This document shows, one piece after another, positions 1 through 9,020 of a stretch of DNA of 64,000 nucleotides. The number at the start of each line of letters is the position of its first letter. Positions within the stretch are counted from its first letter, which is position 1. The DNA lies in assembly GCF_000312485.1 (NCBI RefSeq), contig NZ_HE997648.1, positions 111,834 to 175,833 of the forward strand. The letters are read 5' to 3'. The position numbers and the translations under genes were made by a program. The stretch is from Yersinia massiliensis CCUG 53443. GTDB lineage: Bacteria > Pseudomonadota > Gammaproteobacteria > Enterobacterales > Enterobacteriaceae. The notes below the pieces were generated by a model, which saw only the letters and a program-made list of their open reading frames with translations, was not told where the DNA came from and ran no database searches.

Positions 1-132
1 GAAACCTGATCCAACACTTAACCGAAAGCCAGTGCGCCATCTAACCCCTCTCTGTGTCTATATCCCAAAACTTACGTTATTATTCGTGCCGTAATTGTTT
101 TCAGACTCACTTTAAGGCAGTCGAGAGTATGC

Positions 133-1125
133 ATGACCAATAAGATTGGCTGGATTGATAATCTGCGGGCGGTGGCTTGCATTATGGTAGTGATGATCCA
201 TGCCACGACCTATTACGTGACCAGTGGTGCGCGGGTAGGGGAAGTCAATTGGGATGCTGCCAATCTGCTGAATTCCCTCTCCCGTGCCTGTGTGCCGCTG
301 TTCTTTATGATCTCGGGCTACCTGTTTTTCGGCGAAAAAAGTGCAAAGCAAAAGCACTTCACCCGTATCGGGTTGTGTCTGCTGTTCTACAGCGTGGTTG
401 CATTGATCTATATCTCGACACTGACCCCTATCGACGGTTGGGCATCGCTGAAAAATATCCTGCAAAAACCGGTGTTTTATCACCTGTGGTTTTTCTACGC
501 CATCATCGTGGTTTATCTGGTATCACCGCTGATTAACGTCAAACCCGTCACTGGTCGTTATCTCGCTGTGCTCATTTTGCTGCTCGCCGTGTTCGCCAAT
601 CCGCAGACCACTAAGTTTTCGATAGGCGGTTTTCATATCCTGCCGATCAACCTCTATATCTACGGTGATACCTTTTATTACTTGCTCTACGCCCTTTTAG
701 GGCGGGCGATTGGGATGCTGGAAACACAGGGGCGAATCATCAGTTGGAGTGCGGCTGCGTTGTTTATCCTGAGCGTCATATTGATTGCGATCTCAACGGA
801 AAAGCAGACGCGGATTAATGGCAGTTTTGCGGATACTTTCTATATGTACTGCGGCCCACTCGTCTTTGTGGCGTCGGTATCGTTACTGGTATGGTTTAAA
901 AACTGCCTTAATCAGCAAATTAGCTGGCTAAGTTGGCTGGCAGGACATTCATTGGCGATTTATGGTTTTCATGCGCTGATTATTCATTTCATTCGCACCC
1001 ATCATTACGACTTTACCGCCTATCCGATACTGGATATTTTCTATGTCTTCGCGCTGGCACTGGGCTTGAGCACCTTACTGTCGATGGGATTGCAGCGCAT
1101 TGACCGGCGGCGTTTGGTCAGCTAA
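133..1125 (+). CDS. wecH: Enterobacterial common antigen O-acetyltransferase WecH (acyltransferase 3 family)
   Basis: This is an inner-membrane acyltransferase 3 protein of 330 residues, almost exactly the length of E. coli WecH (YiaH), which adds O-acetyl groups to enterobacterial common antigen. The first membrane segment carries the family's Arg-X10-His pattern (R12 and H23). Many hydrophobic segments follow, and a 'YGFHALIIH' stretch lies near residue 275. The start at 133 gives the N-terminus expected from the E. coli protein; an ATG four bases upstream is out of frame. The stop overlaps the convergent GlxA-type gene by a few bases. In E. coli wecH lies near the xyl operon, and xylB is also downstream here, but a hydrolase/regulator pair and a fimbrial cluster sit between them. 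Confidence 0.9.
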   Translation: MTNKIGWIDNLRAVACIMVVMIHATTYYVTSGARVGEVNWDAANLLNSLSRACVPLFFMISGYLFFGEKSAKQKHFTRIGLCLLFYSVVALIYISTLTPIDGWASLKNILQKPVFYHLWFFYAIIVVYLVSPLINVKPVTGRYLAVLILLLAVFANPQTTKFSIGGFHILPINLYIYGDTFYYLLYALLGRAIGMLETQGRIISWSAAALFILSVILIAISTEKQTRINGSFADTFYMYCGPLVFVASVSLLVWFKNCLNQQISWLSWLAGHSLAIYGFHALIIHFIRTHHYDFTAYPILDIFYVFALALGLSTLLSMGLQRIDRRRLVS

Positions 1126-2044
1126 TCCCCGCCTGTCCGCGCTGTTGTGCGCGCCGTAGCTGGCGACCGGAGGAAAAACCGGCTGCCAGTGCGGCTTTTT
1201 CAACATTAAACCCTTCTTGCAGTCGCACTTGCGCGACCGCTACCCGCAATTGCTCGTGGAACTCACGCACGCTGATACCGACATGTTCGCGAAATAGGCG
1301 GGTTAAATGGCGGCTGCTGACATGGGCTTTCTGCGCCACTTGCTGTAATGACCACTCCGCTTGCGGCTCCGCTGACATCACATCTTGCGCGCGGTGTACA
1401 GCGGGATGGAGATGATTACGATAACGCAGCCAAGGTGAAAGCTGTGGGTCATCGCCAGAACGGCGAAAATAAACCACCATCTCCCGCGCGACCTCTAGTG
1501 CGACTTGCGGGCTGCAATAACGGCTAATCAGATGCAATGCGAGATCAATCCCTGCCGTGATCCCCGCACTGGTATACACGCTGCGATCTTCGACAAAAAT
1601 ACGGTTTTCTTTGGTTTGCGCCGCAGGTGCCTGTTGACGCAAACGCTCAAGCACATGGTGGTGAGTGGTGCATTGATAACCGTCCAGTAACCCTGCTTGC
1701 GCAGCCAGCAATGACCCAGAACACACACAGACCAATATCGTTTTTTGCTGCGCAATGGCTGTTTTCTGCTGTTGTAACCACTGGCGTGCTATCGCCGCCG
1801 TTTCTGTCGCAAAGTAGTGGCGAGAATCGCTCACCCCTGGCACCACCAGTAAACTGCCTTCTGGTAAGTGGTCGGGGAGTGGTTGCAACTGGCCCAACAG
1901 CATTCCAGTGGAGGACATGACCTCTGGTAGTGGGCTGATGTAGCAAAGATTAAACGACCCTGCCAGCCGTAAAGTTTCAGCAGGGCCAGTTAAATCCAGC
2001 GACAGCACGCCGGGCAGCAAGAGAAAATAGACATTTCGTTGCAT
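1118..2044 (-). CDS. GlxA-type transcriptional regulator (DJ-1/PfpI domain + AraC HTH)
   Basis: The protein has 308 residues and two domains. Residues 1 to about 185 form a DJ-1/PfpI (class I glutamine amidotransferase-like) fold, with the nucleophile-elbow region 'CVCSGSLLAAQAGLL' and the closing 'TSAGITAGIDLAL' segment. Residues from about 215 form a C-terminal AraC-type helix-turn-helix pair. This is the architecture of GlxA/FtrA-type activators, which sense small metabolites. The gene starts two bases after the stop of the upstream hydrolase gene on the same strand, so the two are probably cotranscribed and translationally coupled, and the hydrolase operon is a likely target. The effector cannot be read from sequence. 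The 3' end overlaps wecH tail to tail. Confidence 0.85.
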   Translation of the reverse strand: MQRNVYFLLLPGVLSLDLTGPAETLRLAGSFNLCYISPLPEVMSSTGMLLGQLQPLPDHLPEGSLLVVPGVSDSRHYFATETAAIARQWLQQQKTAIAQQKTILVCVCSGSLLAAQAGLLDGYQCTTHHHVLERLRQQAPAAQTKENRIFVEDRSVYTSAGITAGIDLALHLISRYCSPQVALEVAREMVVYFRRSGDDPQLSPWLRYRNHLHPAVHRAQDVMSAEPQAEWSLQQVAQKAHVSSRHLTRLFREHVGISVREFHEQLRVAVAQVRLQEGFNVEKAALAAGFSSGRQLRRAQQRGQAGIS

Positions 2045-2046
2045 GG

Positions 2047-3075
2047 TTAATCCACAGTCACCGTCAAATAGCGGTTCATATAGGCCGGAATATCCGGTTT
2101 ATTCTGTAGCAAAGTATCAACAAATGCGTCGCGCTCAAAGGCCATTACTTGTAAATCCCACACACAGAATGATTCATCCCGCGCTGCTCGCCAAATTCCT
2201 TGCTCTTGCACCCAAACTTTCACCCGCATTTCATTCTCGTTATCCCACCATCCGACAATCAAGTAATTCAGTGTTTTTCCCTGATGTTCAATCACTAAGC
2301 CGACTCCGGGGCGATTAACGGTTTCGGCCTCAGTCGGTAACCATTGTCCGACGAGCTGATAAGCGGGTGTGTAATCCGGTGTGGCACCTTGTGCCTGCGA
2401 ATAGCGAATTACATAACGCTTTAATTGCCATTGATTAAGAATTTTAATGCCAGCAGGCGTGATAGCCCGAGGTAAATAAGGTTGTGGTTGCCAATGGACG
2501 GCTTTGTCTGTCGTGGCGACAACAGGGTGTGAATCCAGAGCGTCCAGTGTCTCGGCAACAGTCCGAATGGCAGCAAACCGATCGACTAACACCGTTTCCG
2601 TCCGCAGTTTCAATTCTGAGCTGCTTAGCACCACGCCATTGGGCTGTGTCATGGGGAAGGTCAGGGTGGCCTCGGTCACAAAAGTCACCTGATAACCCAA
2701 GTCTGATGCGACTCGCGCGGTGGTCTCACAACATTGCTCTGTACGCATACCGGCAATAATCAAATGGTCGATATTTCTTTCTTTTAACCATTCATCCAGC
2801 CCTGAATCGGTCAGCGCATTATGTACCCGTTTTTGTACCGAAATATCTGCCTGATGGGAAACCAGTGCCATCGGCTTAACATAGCCTGATGCCAGTGAGA
2901 ATGGGCCTTCAGGTGCGACATGAAACACATCCACCAGTGCGACCCCGCGCAGCTTGCAGCCCCTAATGAGCTGATTGAGCGCAGTAGAAAATGCGGGCAC
3001 ATCTTGCTGCTGCCAAAAAGGTCTATGTTCGAATGATTGTTGGACATCGATTATCAAAAGTGCGCTGTTGGTCAT
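2047..3075 (-). CDS. Isochorismatase-like cysteine hydrolase with an extra C-terminal domain
   Basis: I start this gene at 3075 because 'GGAGGGCC' lies just upstream on the minus strand; an in-frame ATG at 3141 has no ribosome site and would add 22 odd residues. The 342-residue protein has an N-terminal isochorismatase-like domain (about 1-180) with a visible Asp-Lys-Cys triad: D10 in 'LLIIDVQQ', K82 in 'SVQKRV' and C115 in 'GMRTEQCC'. About 150 further residues (190-342) form a second domain rich in Trp and charged residues ('LIVGWWDNENEM', 'CVWDLQVMAFERDAF'), which classical isochorismatases of about 200 residues lack. It probably hydrolyses an amide- or imide-type substrate, but the substrate is unknown. 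It is coupled to the GlxA-type regulator downstream. Confidence 0.8.
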   Translation of the reverse strand: MTNSALLIIDVQQSFEHRPFWQQQDVPAFSTALNQLIRGCKLRGVALVDVFHVAPEGPFSLASGYVKPMALVSHQADISVQKRVHNALTDSGLDEWLKERNIDHLIIAGMRTEQCCETTARVASDLGYQVTFVTEATLTFPMTQPNGVVLSSSELKLRTETVLVDRFAAIRTVAETLDALDSHPVVATTDKAVHWQPQPYLPRAITPAGIKILNQWQLKRYVIRYSQAQGATPDYTPAYQLVGQWLPTEAETVNRPGVGLVIEHQGKTLNYLIVGWWDNENEMRVKVWVQEQGIWRAARDESFCVWDLQVMAFERDAFVDTLLQNKPDIPAYMNRYLTVTVD

Positions 3076-3840
3076 TTTCGGCCCTCCGCCGTGTGGGTGT
3101 GGAACCATCATGCAAGGGTTCTCACTCAAACGGAATGCCAAATCCGGCCATCATAGGGGAATAAAAGGACTCATTTCCCATTTTCGTTTGTTGTTCTATA
3201 CTTCTTATACAATGATCTTATTTATATCTTCGACTATATTCTATTTAATAACAAGTGTAGGAATATTCATACAATAAAATCGCATCGTCTTGTTTTATTA
3301 TGTACGAATATTCCGCCACCCAGAAAGATTGCTCTGATTTATCGATCTGGTTACGATTATATAAATATCTGTGATTACAAAACTATTTGAACTATAACCT
3401 CGCTCAATGCCAATCAATCAGAGATAAAACCCAATTCAATAGGGTGTTTATGGAATAAATCACCATTTAAAATGAAATGGACGGTCTATTCGGTCGTAAA
3501 GACACGCTTTACTAGATAAAAAGATCGCGTATATTTCACTCGCATAGAAAATGTGTGAAAGAAAATAACAAAAGCGAACTTCATTCACTTTTAAATGATA
3601 TTTCACCGAGCCAAATTAATGGTTATTTAAGAGGTTTATCTCTTTTAAATTCTTAAATTTCATTTTTGGCCGGCTTTTCTAATTGATAATTAATATTATT
3701 TGATGATTTACAATCATGTCATTGTTAATTTGTATTAATAGAATTCTCATGGCTGTTTTCTTCAATAATAACGACGTGTCGTTGGTAGTCATTTATCAAC
3801 GTACTTCTTCATATGTGGTGTTTAAATAAAGGTTTTTAAT
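3076..3840. promoter_or_regulatory. AT-rich leader and promoter region of the fimbrial operon
   Basis: About 765 bases lie between the divergent hydrolase gene and the fimbrial major subunit. I see no credible coding frame. The stretch is strongly AT-rich, which suits H-NS-type silencing and phase- or temperature-controlled fimbrial promoters. It includes a long imperfect inverted repeat at 3260-3314. The start of the major subunit is preceded only by a weak 'AAAGG' ribosome site. No recombinase gene or matching pair of invertible-switch repeats was seen nearby. Confidence 0.55.
3260..3314. repeat. 55-bp imperfect inverted repeat upstream of fimbrial genes
   Basis: The left arm (3260-3279, GGAATATTCATACAATAAAA) matches the reverse complement of the right arm (3293-3314) with one mismatch and one 2-base gap, around a 13-base loop. 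The outer 13 bases match at 12 of 13 positions. It could be an operator, an mRNA hairpin or a decayed miniature element. It lies about 530 bases before the major-subunit start. Confidence 0.7.
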
Positions 3841-4398
3841 ATGTTCAATTTCAAGAAAAGTGCATTAGTTATTGCGTTGGCATCTTCAGCTTTCATTTCT
3901 CAGGCATTTGCTGCGGATGAAGGTAATGGCCGTATCCATTTCACTGGTACTGTAATTGATGCACCTTGCTCCATCGCACCAAACTCTACTGACATCAACG
4001 TAGATATGGGACAAGTGGCGAATAAAGTATTGGAAACAGGGAATAAATATTCTCAAAACGTTCAGTACAGCATCGATCTGCAAGACTGTGATTTGACTGA
4101 ACAAACTGCGGGTTCAGTGACCTACCCAGCACAATCAAAAGTCAGCGTTACTTTCGGCGGTGTTTCTGATGCCACTTCTCCTGCATTGCTGGCTAACACC
4201 GGTAGCGCTGGTGGCGCGGGTATTCGTCTGATTGACACTAACGGCGCACTGCTGAAAGTGGGCGATAAAGGTGCTGATGTGAACCTCGTCACCGGCCCTA
4301 ACCAGATCGTATTTGCTGCGCGTGTTGAAGCAACTGGTGCTCCAGTGACGACAGGGACAATCGTATCTCAAGCAACTTACGCATTGAACTATAAGTAA
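3841..4398 (+). CDS. Type 1-like fimbrial major subunit
   Basis: This is a pilin of 185 residues. A Sec signal peptide (about 1-24, ending 'AFA') is followed by a mature domain beginning 'ADEGNGRIHFTGTVIDAPCSI', which has the beta-strand and first cysteine (C43) typical of FimA/PapA pilins. The partner cysteine is in 'DLQDCDL', and the C-terminus 'ATYALNYK' has the usual penultimate tyrosine. It would be exported to the periplasm, folded by the chaperone encoded at 7122 and polymerised through the usher encoded at 4512. As the first gene of the operon, followed by a hairpin, it is likely to be made in excess over the assembly genes. Confidence 0.9.
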   Translation: MFNFKKSALVIALASSAFISQAFAADEGNGRIHFTGTVIDAPCSIAPNSTDINVDMGQVANKVLETGNKYSQNVQYSIDLQDCDLTEQTAGSVTYPAQSKVSVTFGGVSDATSPALLANTGSAGGAGIRLIDTNGALLKVGDKGADVNLVTGPNQIVFAARVEATGAPVTTGTIVSQATYALNYK

Positions 4399-4455
4399 TA
4401 TTAATTCTTTGTGCTGAAACTACAGCATGGATCGCTGTTTATTCTAGTTGTAACC

Positions 4456-4477
4456 AAAGGGGAGGAGACTCCCCTTT
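4456..4477 (+). terminator. Intercistronic hairpin after the major fimbrial subunit
   Basis: AAAGGGGAG, the loop GAGA and CTCCCCTTT form a perfect 9-bp stem in the 113-base gap between the pilin and usher genes. Only a short, broken T-run follows, so it probably acts as a partial terminator or as a 3' mRNA stabiliser that raises pilin over usher expression, as in many chaperone-usher operons. Confidence 0.7.
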
Positions 4478-4511
4478 ATTGACTATTTTTCCATAAGACA
4501 TTGATTTATTT

Positions 4512-7010
4512 ATGAAATACAATTCAAAAAGAAAAGAGATGATCTTTCGGATGGTGCGAATATTTGTATTGGCAGGCATGGGTCTATTTTTGCCTCAATG
4601 GGCTGAGGCCGTAGAATTTAATACCAATATTATCGATGCAAAAGATCGCGATAATATCGATCTCTCTCGATTTGAAGTTAGTGATTACACCCCACCAGGG
4701 AATTACTTGCTCGATGTTTTTATTAATGGTCGATTATTACCCAATAGTTATTTAATCACTTATTTACCTATTGATGAGGGAAAATCAAGCAGAGTATGTC
4801 TGTCCCCAGAATTAGTTGACCAATTAGGTCTATCCCCCGCTGTGCGTGAGTCACTGACATTATGGCACGACGGTCAATGTGTTGCTCTTGATGAAAAAGA
4901 AGAAATAACCGCAACCTACGATAAAGAGAAGCAATATTTAATTATTTCCATCCCGCAGGCTTGGTTGGCTTATAGTGATCCGAATTGGGTGCCACCTTCA
5001 CAATGGGATAACGGTGTGACGGGTGCACTATTAGATTACAACCTTTTTGGCAGTCGCTATGCACCGAAACACGGTGATAGTTCGACAAACTTTAGTAGCT
5101 ACGGAACGGCGGGGGCCAATATGGGTCCATGGCGTATTCGTGCTGACTACCAATATATTAATAATGAAACTAGCGGTTCGCAATACAGCAACTTTAACTG
5201 GTCGCAAGTTTATGCTTTTCGCGCCATCCCTTCGATAGGGGCTAAATTTGTCGGGGGCCAAACTTACCTGAGCTCCAGTATTTTTGACTCATTTCGTTTT
5301 CTTGGCGCATCGCTTTCCAGTGATGAGCGCATGCTGCCACCGACGATGCGCGGCTACGCGCCTCAGGTCATCGGGATTGCGCGGACCAATGCCAGAGTGG
5401 TGTTGAGCCAGAATGGCCGTACGCTTTATCAAACCAATGTTGCGCCGGGTCCCTTTGCTATTCAGGATATTAGTGAAGCGGTACAGGGCAATATTGATGT
5501 TCGAGTTGAAGAGGAAGATGGTCGAGTCACCACTTTCCAGGTTAGTGCTGCGACAGTGCCATTTTTAACCCGAAAAGGGGCTATTCGCTATAAAACGGCG
5601 TTGGGCCGCCCAACGCAGGGCAGTCATAACTCGGTTAGTGACCCCAACTTTTTCAATGGTGAGGTGTCGTGGGGGGCATTTAATGATGTTTCCTTGTATG
5701 GCGGGCTGATAGCGACATCACAGGATTACACTGCCGTTGCTTTGGGTGTCGGACAGAACTTGCATGAATTTGGCGCATTGTCTGTCGATGTGACGCACTC
5801 GCGCGCTCAGTTACCCAACGAAGCGAAAAAAAGCGGCGAAAGTTATCGCGTTAACTATTCCAAACGTTTTGATCAGACCAATAGTCAGATTACGTTTGCC
5901 GGATACCGTTTCTCGGAAAAGAATTTCATGAGCATGAACCAGTATCTGGATCAGCTCAATAATAATGATTATCTACAAAATGATAAGCAGACATACACCG
6001 TTACCGCTAACCAGTACTTAGCGTGGCCAGATATCACGATGTATCTCTCGGCAACCCATAAAACGTATTGGAATGATGCTTCCAGTAATAACTACGGTGT
6101 TTCTGTGAGCAAAATATTCGATATTGGTGAATTTAAAGGAATTTCGGCAACGCTTTCTGCCAACAAAGTGAAATACCAATACGAAAATGAGAATCAGGTT
6201 TTCTTCTCATTCAGCCTGCCCATTGGGACGGGGCAGCAAGTGAGCTATGACGCGCAGCACGATAAAAACAATGGCTACTCGCAAAACGTTTCTTATTTCA
6301 ACAGCCAAGATCCACGAAATATTTGGCGAGTCAGTGCCGGTGGTGCCAGCCCAGAAGTGCAACAAGGGAATGGCGTTTTCCGTGGTGGATATCAGCACCG
6401 CTCTCCTTATGGTGAGTTTGGTATTGATGGTAGCCATAAAAATAATGAATACAACTCAGTGAATACTAACTGGTACGGTTCGATAACGGCGACAGCCCAC
6501 GGTATTTCCGCTCATCAAAACAAATCAGGTAATGAGCCACGGATAATGATCGATACCGGTGATGTTTCAGGCGTGTCTCTGAATAATAATTCCGCAATGA
6601 CTAACCGATTTGGTGTTGCGGTTGTGAATGGCATTACAAGCTACCAGCAGTCAGATGTTCGAGTCGACGTACAAAGTTTGCCGGAAGATATTGAGGTTTA
6701 CAGTACGGTTATTCAAAAAACGCTGACTGAAGGAGCGATAGGCTACCGAGAAATAAGAGCGGTAAAAGGCCAACAAATTATGGCCATTATCCGCCAAAAA
6801 GAGGGCAGCTTCCCACCATTAGGCGCATCGGTTATTGCCGATAAAAATGGTGCAGAGGTGGGTATTGTCGGTGACGGTGGATTAACTTATTTAGCTGGAT
6901 TAGAAGAGAGCGGAAACTTAACCGTTCAATGGGGCAAGCAGCAGTGCAAGATAGTCTTACCGAAAAATAGTGACATGAATTCAGGAAAGATTTTGCTTCC
7001 ATGTCAGTAA
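4512..7010 (+). CDS. Fimbrial outer-membrane usher (FimD/PapC family)
   Basis: This 832-residue usher has the expected family length. A signal peptide (about 1-33, ending 'AEA') precedes the N-terminal chaperone-binding domain ('VEFNTNII...IDLSRFE'). A central 24-strand beta-barrel region follows, with the usual motif-rich stretch 'FVGGQTYLSSSIFDSFRFLG' and the plug region around 'GYAPQVIGIA'. The C-terminal domains carry a cysteine pair (C-terminus 'KILLPCQ'). It forms the secretion pore that takes chaperone-subunit complexes and assembles the pilus. It lies between the pilin and chaperone genes, an order of subunit, usher, chaperone, adhesin that differs from E. coli fim (chaperone before usher). 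Confidence 0.93.
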   Translation: MKYNSKRKEMIFRMVRIFVLAGMGLFLPQWAEAVEFNTNIIDAKDRDNIDLSRFEVSDYTPPGNYLLDVFINGRLLPNSYLITYLPIDEGKSSRVCLSPELVDQLGLSPAVRESLTLWHDGQCVALDEKEEITATYDKEKQYLIISIPQAWLAYSDPNWVPPSQWDNGVTGALLDYNLFGSRYAPKHGDSSTNFSSYGTAGANMGPWRIRADYQYINNETSGSQYSNFNWSQVYAFRAIPSIGAKFVGGQTYLSSSIFDSFRFLGASLSSDERMLPPTMRGYAPQVIGIARTNARVVLSQNGRTLYQTNVAPGPFAIQDISEAVQGNIDVRVEEEDGRVTTFQVSAATVPFLTRKGAIRYKTALGRPTQGSHNSVSDPNFFNGEVSWGAFNDVSLYGGLIATSQDYTAVALGVGQNLHEFGALSVDVTHSRAQLPNEAKKSGESYRVNYSKRFDQTNSQITFAGYRFSEKNFMSMNQYLDQLNNNDYLQNDKQTYTVTANQYLAWPDITMYLSATHKTYWNDASSNNYGVSVSKIFDIGEFKGISATLSANKVKYQYENENQVFFSFSLPIGTGQQVSYDAQHDKNNGYSQNVSYFNSQDPRNIWRVSAGGASPEVQQGNGVFRGGYQHRSPYGEFGIDGSHKNNEYNSVNTNWYGSITATAHGISAHQNKSGNEPRIMIDTGDVSGVSLNNNSAMTNRFGVAVVNGITSYQQSDVRVDVQSLPEDIEVYSTVIQKTLTEGAIGYREIRAVKGQQIMAIIRQKEGSFPPLGASVIADKNGAEVGIVGDGGLTYLAGLEESGNLTVQWGKQQCKIVLPKNSDMNSGKILLPCQ

Positions 7011-7121
7011 GGTAAAATTACTTTGAAATTTGACTCATTATTTCCAGCGTTTGACCGAAAACTAAGATTGATGACAATTTTTAATCACAGCATAGCCGTA
7101 AAAATTAGAGTGAAATAGAAC

Positions 7122-7889
7122 ATGAAAAATATGAATAACCCTACCTGTACCCGAAAAAACGGGCCATTGAGTACCGCCTTGGTCGGCGTCACATTATTGT
7201 TGACCTCCCTAGTGAGTGAGGCCGCGATAAATCTGGATCGCACGCGGATTGTTTTTAATGATACTGACAAATCTGCCAGTATTATTTTGGTGAACCAGAG
7301 TACTACTTCCCCTTATCTGGCGCAGTCTTGGATAGAAGACAGTGCAGGGCAGAAAGTGGATAGTCCGCTGGCGGCATTACCGCCGATGCAACGAATCGAT
7401 GCCGGGCAAAAAAGTCAGGTTCGCATAATGAAGCTCGCTGACGTCAGTAAACTACCGACGGACCGTGAAACATTATTCTATTTCAATGTGCGGGAAGTGC
7501 CGCCGAAAAGTGATATGTCTAATGTGGTACAAATTGCTATCCAAAGCAGAGTGAAATTATTTTACCGACCGTCAGCAATCAAAGCGGATTACAACAATGT
7601 CTGGCAGGAAAAATTACAACTCACTAAGCAAGGTGAAAGCCTCAAAATCAATAACCCGACGCCGTATTACATTACGTTGGGCTATTTAAGTCAGGACAAT
7701 CGCGGCAATTTCCCGGGCTTCGATAGCGTTATGATTGCGCCTTTTGGCACCGAGACGGTTAAGACGCCAGGTTACAGTGGTAGCCATTACACCATTGGCT
7801 ATATGGACGATTTTGGTGGCATGAAAATGCGCACGTTTAATTGCTCTGCGGTCGATTGCCAAATTCAGCCCGCTGAAAAGAAAAAATAA
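7122..7889 (+). CDS. Periplasmic fimbrial chaperone (PapD/FimC family)
   Basis: The 255-residue chaperone has a signal peptide ending near residue 34 ('SLVSEA') and two immunoglobulin-like domains. The family signature region is visible in 'TRIVFNDTDKSASIILVNQ', in 'PLAALPPMQRIDAGQKSQVRI' (the subunit-binding F1/G1 region) and in 'ETLFYFNVREVPPKS'. It donates a strand to subunits and delivers them to the usher encoded upstream. The 111-base gap after the usher contains no obvious terminator. The C-terminal tail ('QPAEKKK') is lysine-rich. Two cysteines (in 'TFNCSAVDCQ') could form a disulfide near the C-terminus. Confidence 0.92.
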   Translation: MKNMNNPTCTRKNGPLSTALVGVTLLLTSLVSEAAINLDRTRIVFNDTDKSASIILVNQSTTSPYLAQSWIEDSAGQKVDSPLAALPPMQRIDAGQKSQVRIMKLADVSKLPTDRETLFYFNVREVPPKSDMSNVVQIAIQSRVKLFYRPSAIKADYNNVWQEKLQLTKQGESLKINNPTPYYITLGYLSQDNRGNFPGFDSVMIAPFGTETVKTPGYSGSHYTIGYMDDFGGMKMRTFNCSAVDCQIQPAEKKK

Positions 7890-7927
7890 CAGATGCGATC
7901 CGTCTCTGGCCCAGAAAAGGAATAACA

Positions 7928-8914
7928 ATGACTCATGTGATTTTAAATAAAATGGGCCAGCTAGGCGGCTTGTTCGTGACTTTATTCGCGGCACTGCTGT
8001 TTTCACAAGCCGTATATGCGCTCGATTGCGTTGAGAAAGGCACGGGCACTGTGATTAAGCCGGCTATCCCTATCGGGCAATTAGCCATCCCTTCGAATGT
8101 GCCCGCAGGGACGAAAGTTTGGCAATCAAATGATATTACGGTCACGGCCTATTGCGATAATGTTTTAGGGTCAGTAACCGATCAGGTGTGGTTTTACTTT
8201 AATCCGCTACACCAATCATTAGGACAGGGTTTGCAATTAGGTGTCAGTTATAATGGCCAAGACTTAGAAACCAACTCGGCCCGCTTAAATACCAATACAA
8301 CCCCAATAAGAACAGGGCAAAACGTCACAGTGACGGTAACTTTCCGGTTATACATTAAAGTTACCGGTAATCCGCCTTCAAGTGGTTATTATGTTGGCGC
8401 AGATAATTTTACGGTATTCCAGCTTGATGGTTCAGGCGGTTTGAATCTATGGCCAGGCGCGAAGAATTTACGTTATGCTTTGTCGGGATTAACGGGAGCA
8501 CGCTTTATTGCCTGTGGTGCGGATTTAGTGGTTTCTCCGGCATCACAAATTGTGAACTTTGGCGTTTTCAATCGGACGTTACTGCAAAACACGGGGAATA
8601 ATATTAGTCAGCCTTTTTCCATCACGGCAGTGAAGCAAGGCTGTTTATCCAATTTTTCTATTCAAGCCGAATTTACCACGACCAATCCATTAATTGGTAA
8701 CAATGCGGTTGATATGCGAAATGGCACCAAACTCACGATATATAACGATGCTAATCAGGCGATTGTTTACAATCAGTATGCGAATTTTGCTGAGTTAAAC
8801 AATGTTACTCAGGTGACAAAAGGGTATACCGCCAGCTTAAATTCAATTGCAGGTCAAACCGTGCAATTGGGCCAATTTGATGCGACGGCCATTGTGAAGA
8901 TTAACTATTACTAA
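7928..8914 (+). CDS. Fimbrial tip adhesin / minor subunit
   Basis: The 328-residue protein has a signal peptide ending around 'VYA' (about residue 34) and a two-part structure: an N-terminal domain of about 180 residues with few pilin features, then a C-terminal pilin-like domain. The latter begins near 'FIACGADLVVSPASQIVNFG', with a further cysteine in 'VKQGCLSNFSI', and ends in 'DATAIVKINYY'. This receptor-binding plus pilin organisation is that of FimH-like tip adhesins. It is the last gene of the operon, 38 bases after the chaperone stop, and is followed by a terminator-like hairpin. The receptor cannot be predicted. Confidence 0.82.
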   Translation: MTHVILNKMGQLGGLFVTLFAALLFSQAVYALDCVEKGTGTVIKPAIPIGQLAIPSNVPAGTKVWQSNDITVTAYCDNVLGSVTDQVWFYFNPLHQSLGQGLQLGVSYNGQDLETNSARLNTNTTPIRTGQNVTVTVTFRLYIKVTGNPPSSGYYVGADNFTVFQLDGSGGLNLWPGAKNLRYALSGLTGARFIACGADLVVSPASQIVNFGVFNRTLLQNTGNNISQPFSITAVKQGCLSNFSIQAEFTTTNPLIGNNAVDMRNGTKLTIYNDANQAIVYNQYANFAELNNVTQVTKGYTASLNSIAGQTVQLGQFDATAIVKINYY

Positions 8915-8935
8915 TATTCACTATTCCTGATGTAA

Positions 8936-8972
8936 ACAAGGGGCAGAGAGAGGATATCTCACCGCCCCTTGT
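8936..8972 (+). terminator. Terminator-like hairpin at the end of the fimbrial operon
   Basis: ACAAGGGGC (8936-8944) pairs perfectly with GCCCCTTGT (8964-8972). The stem lies 21 bases after the adhesin stop and just before the convergent xylB 3' end. It may serve both strands. The T-tract is short. Confidence 0.65.
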
Positions 8973-9020
8973 CGTTATTGGTCTATTCAGTTATTGATGT
9001 GCCTCGTGATGTTCATCGAC

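Noticed and set aside
112..536. Overlapping frames inside wecH on both strands
   Set aside because: wecH is continuous and conserved; the others are out-of-frame translations.
3260..3314. fimS-type invertible promoter element
   Set aside because: The repeat arms are only 13 bases apart, too close for an invertible promoter segment, and no tyrosine recombinase is adjacent.
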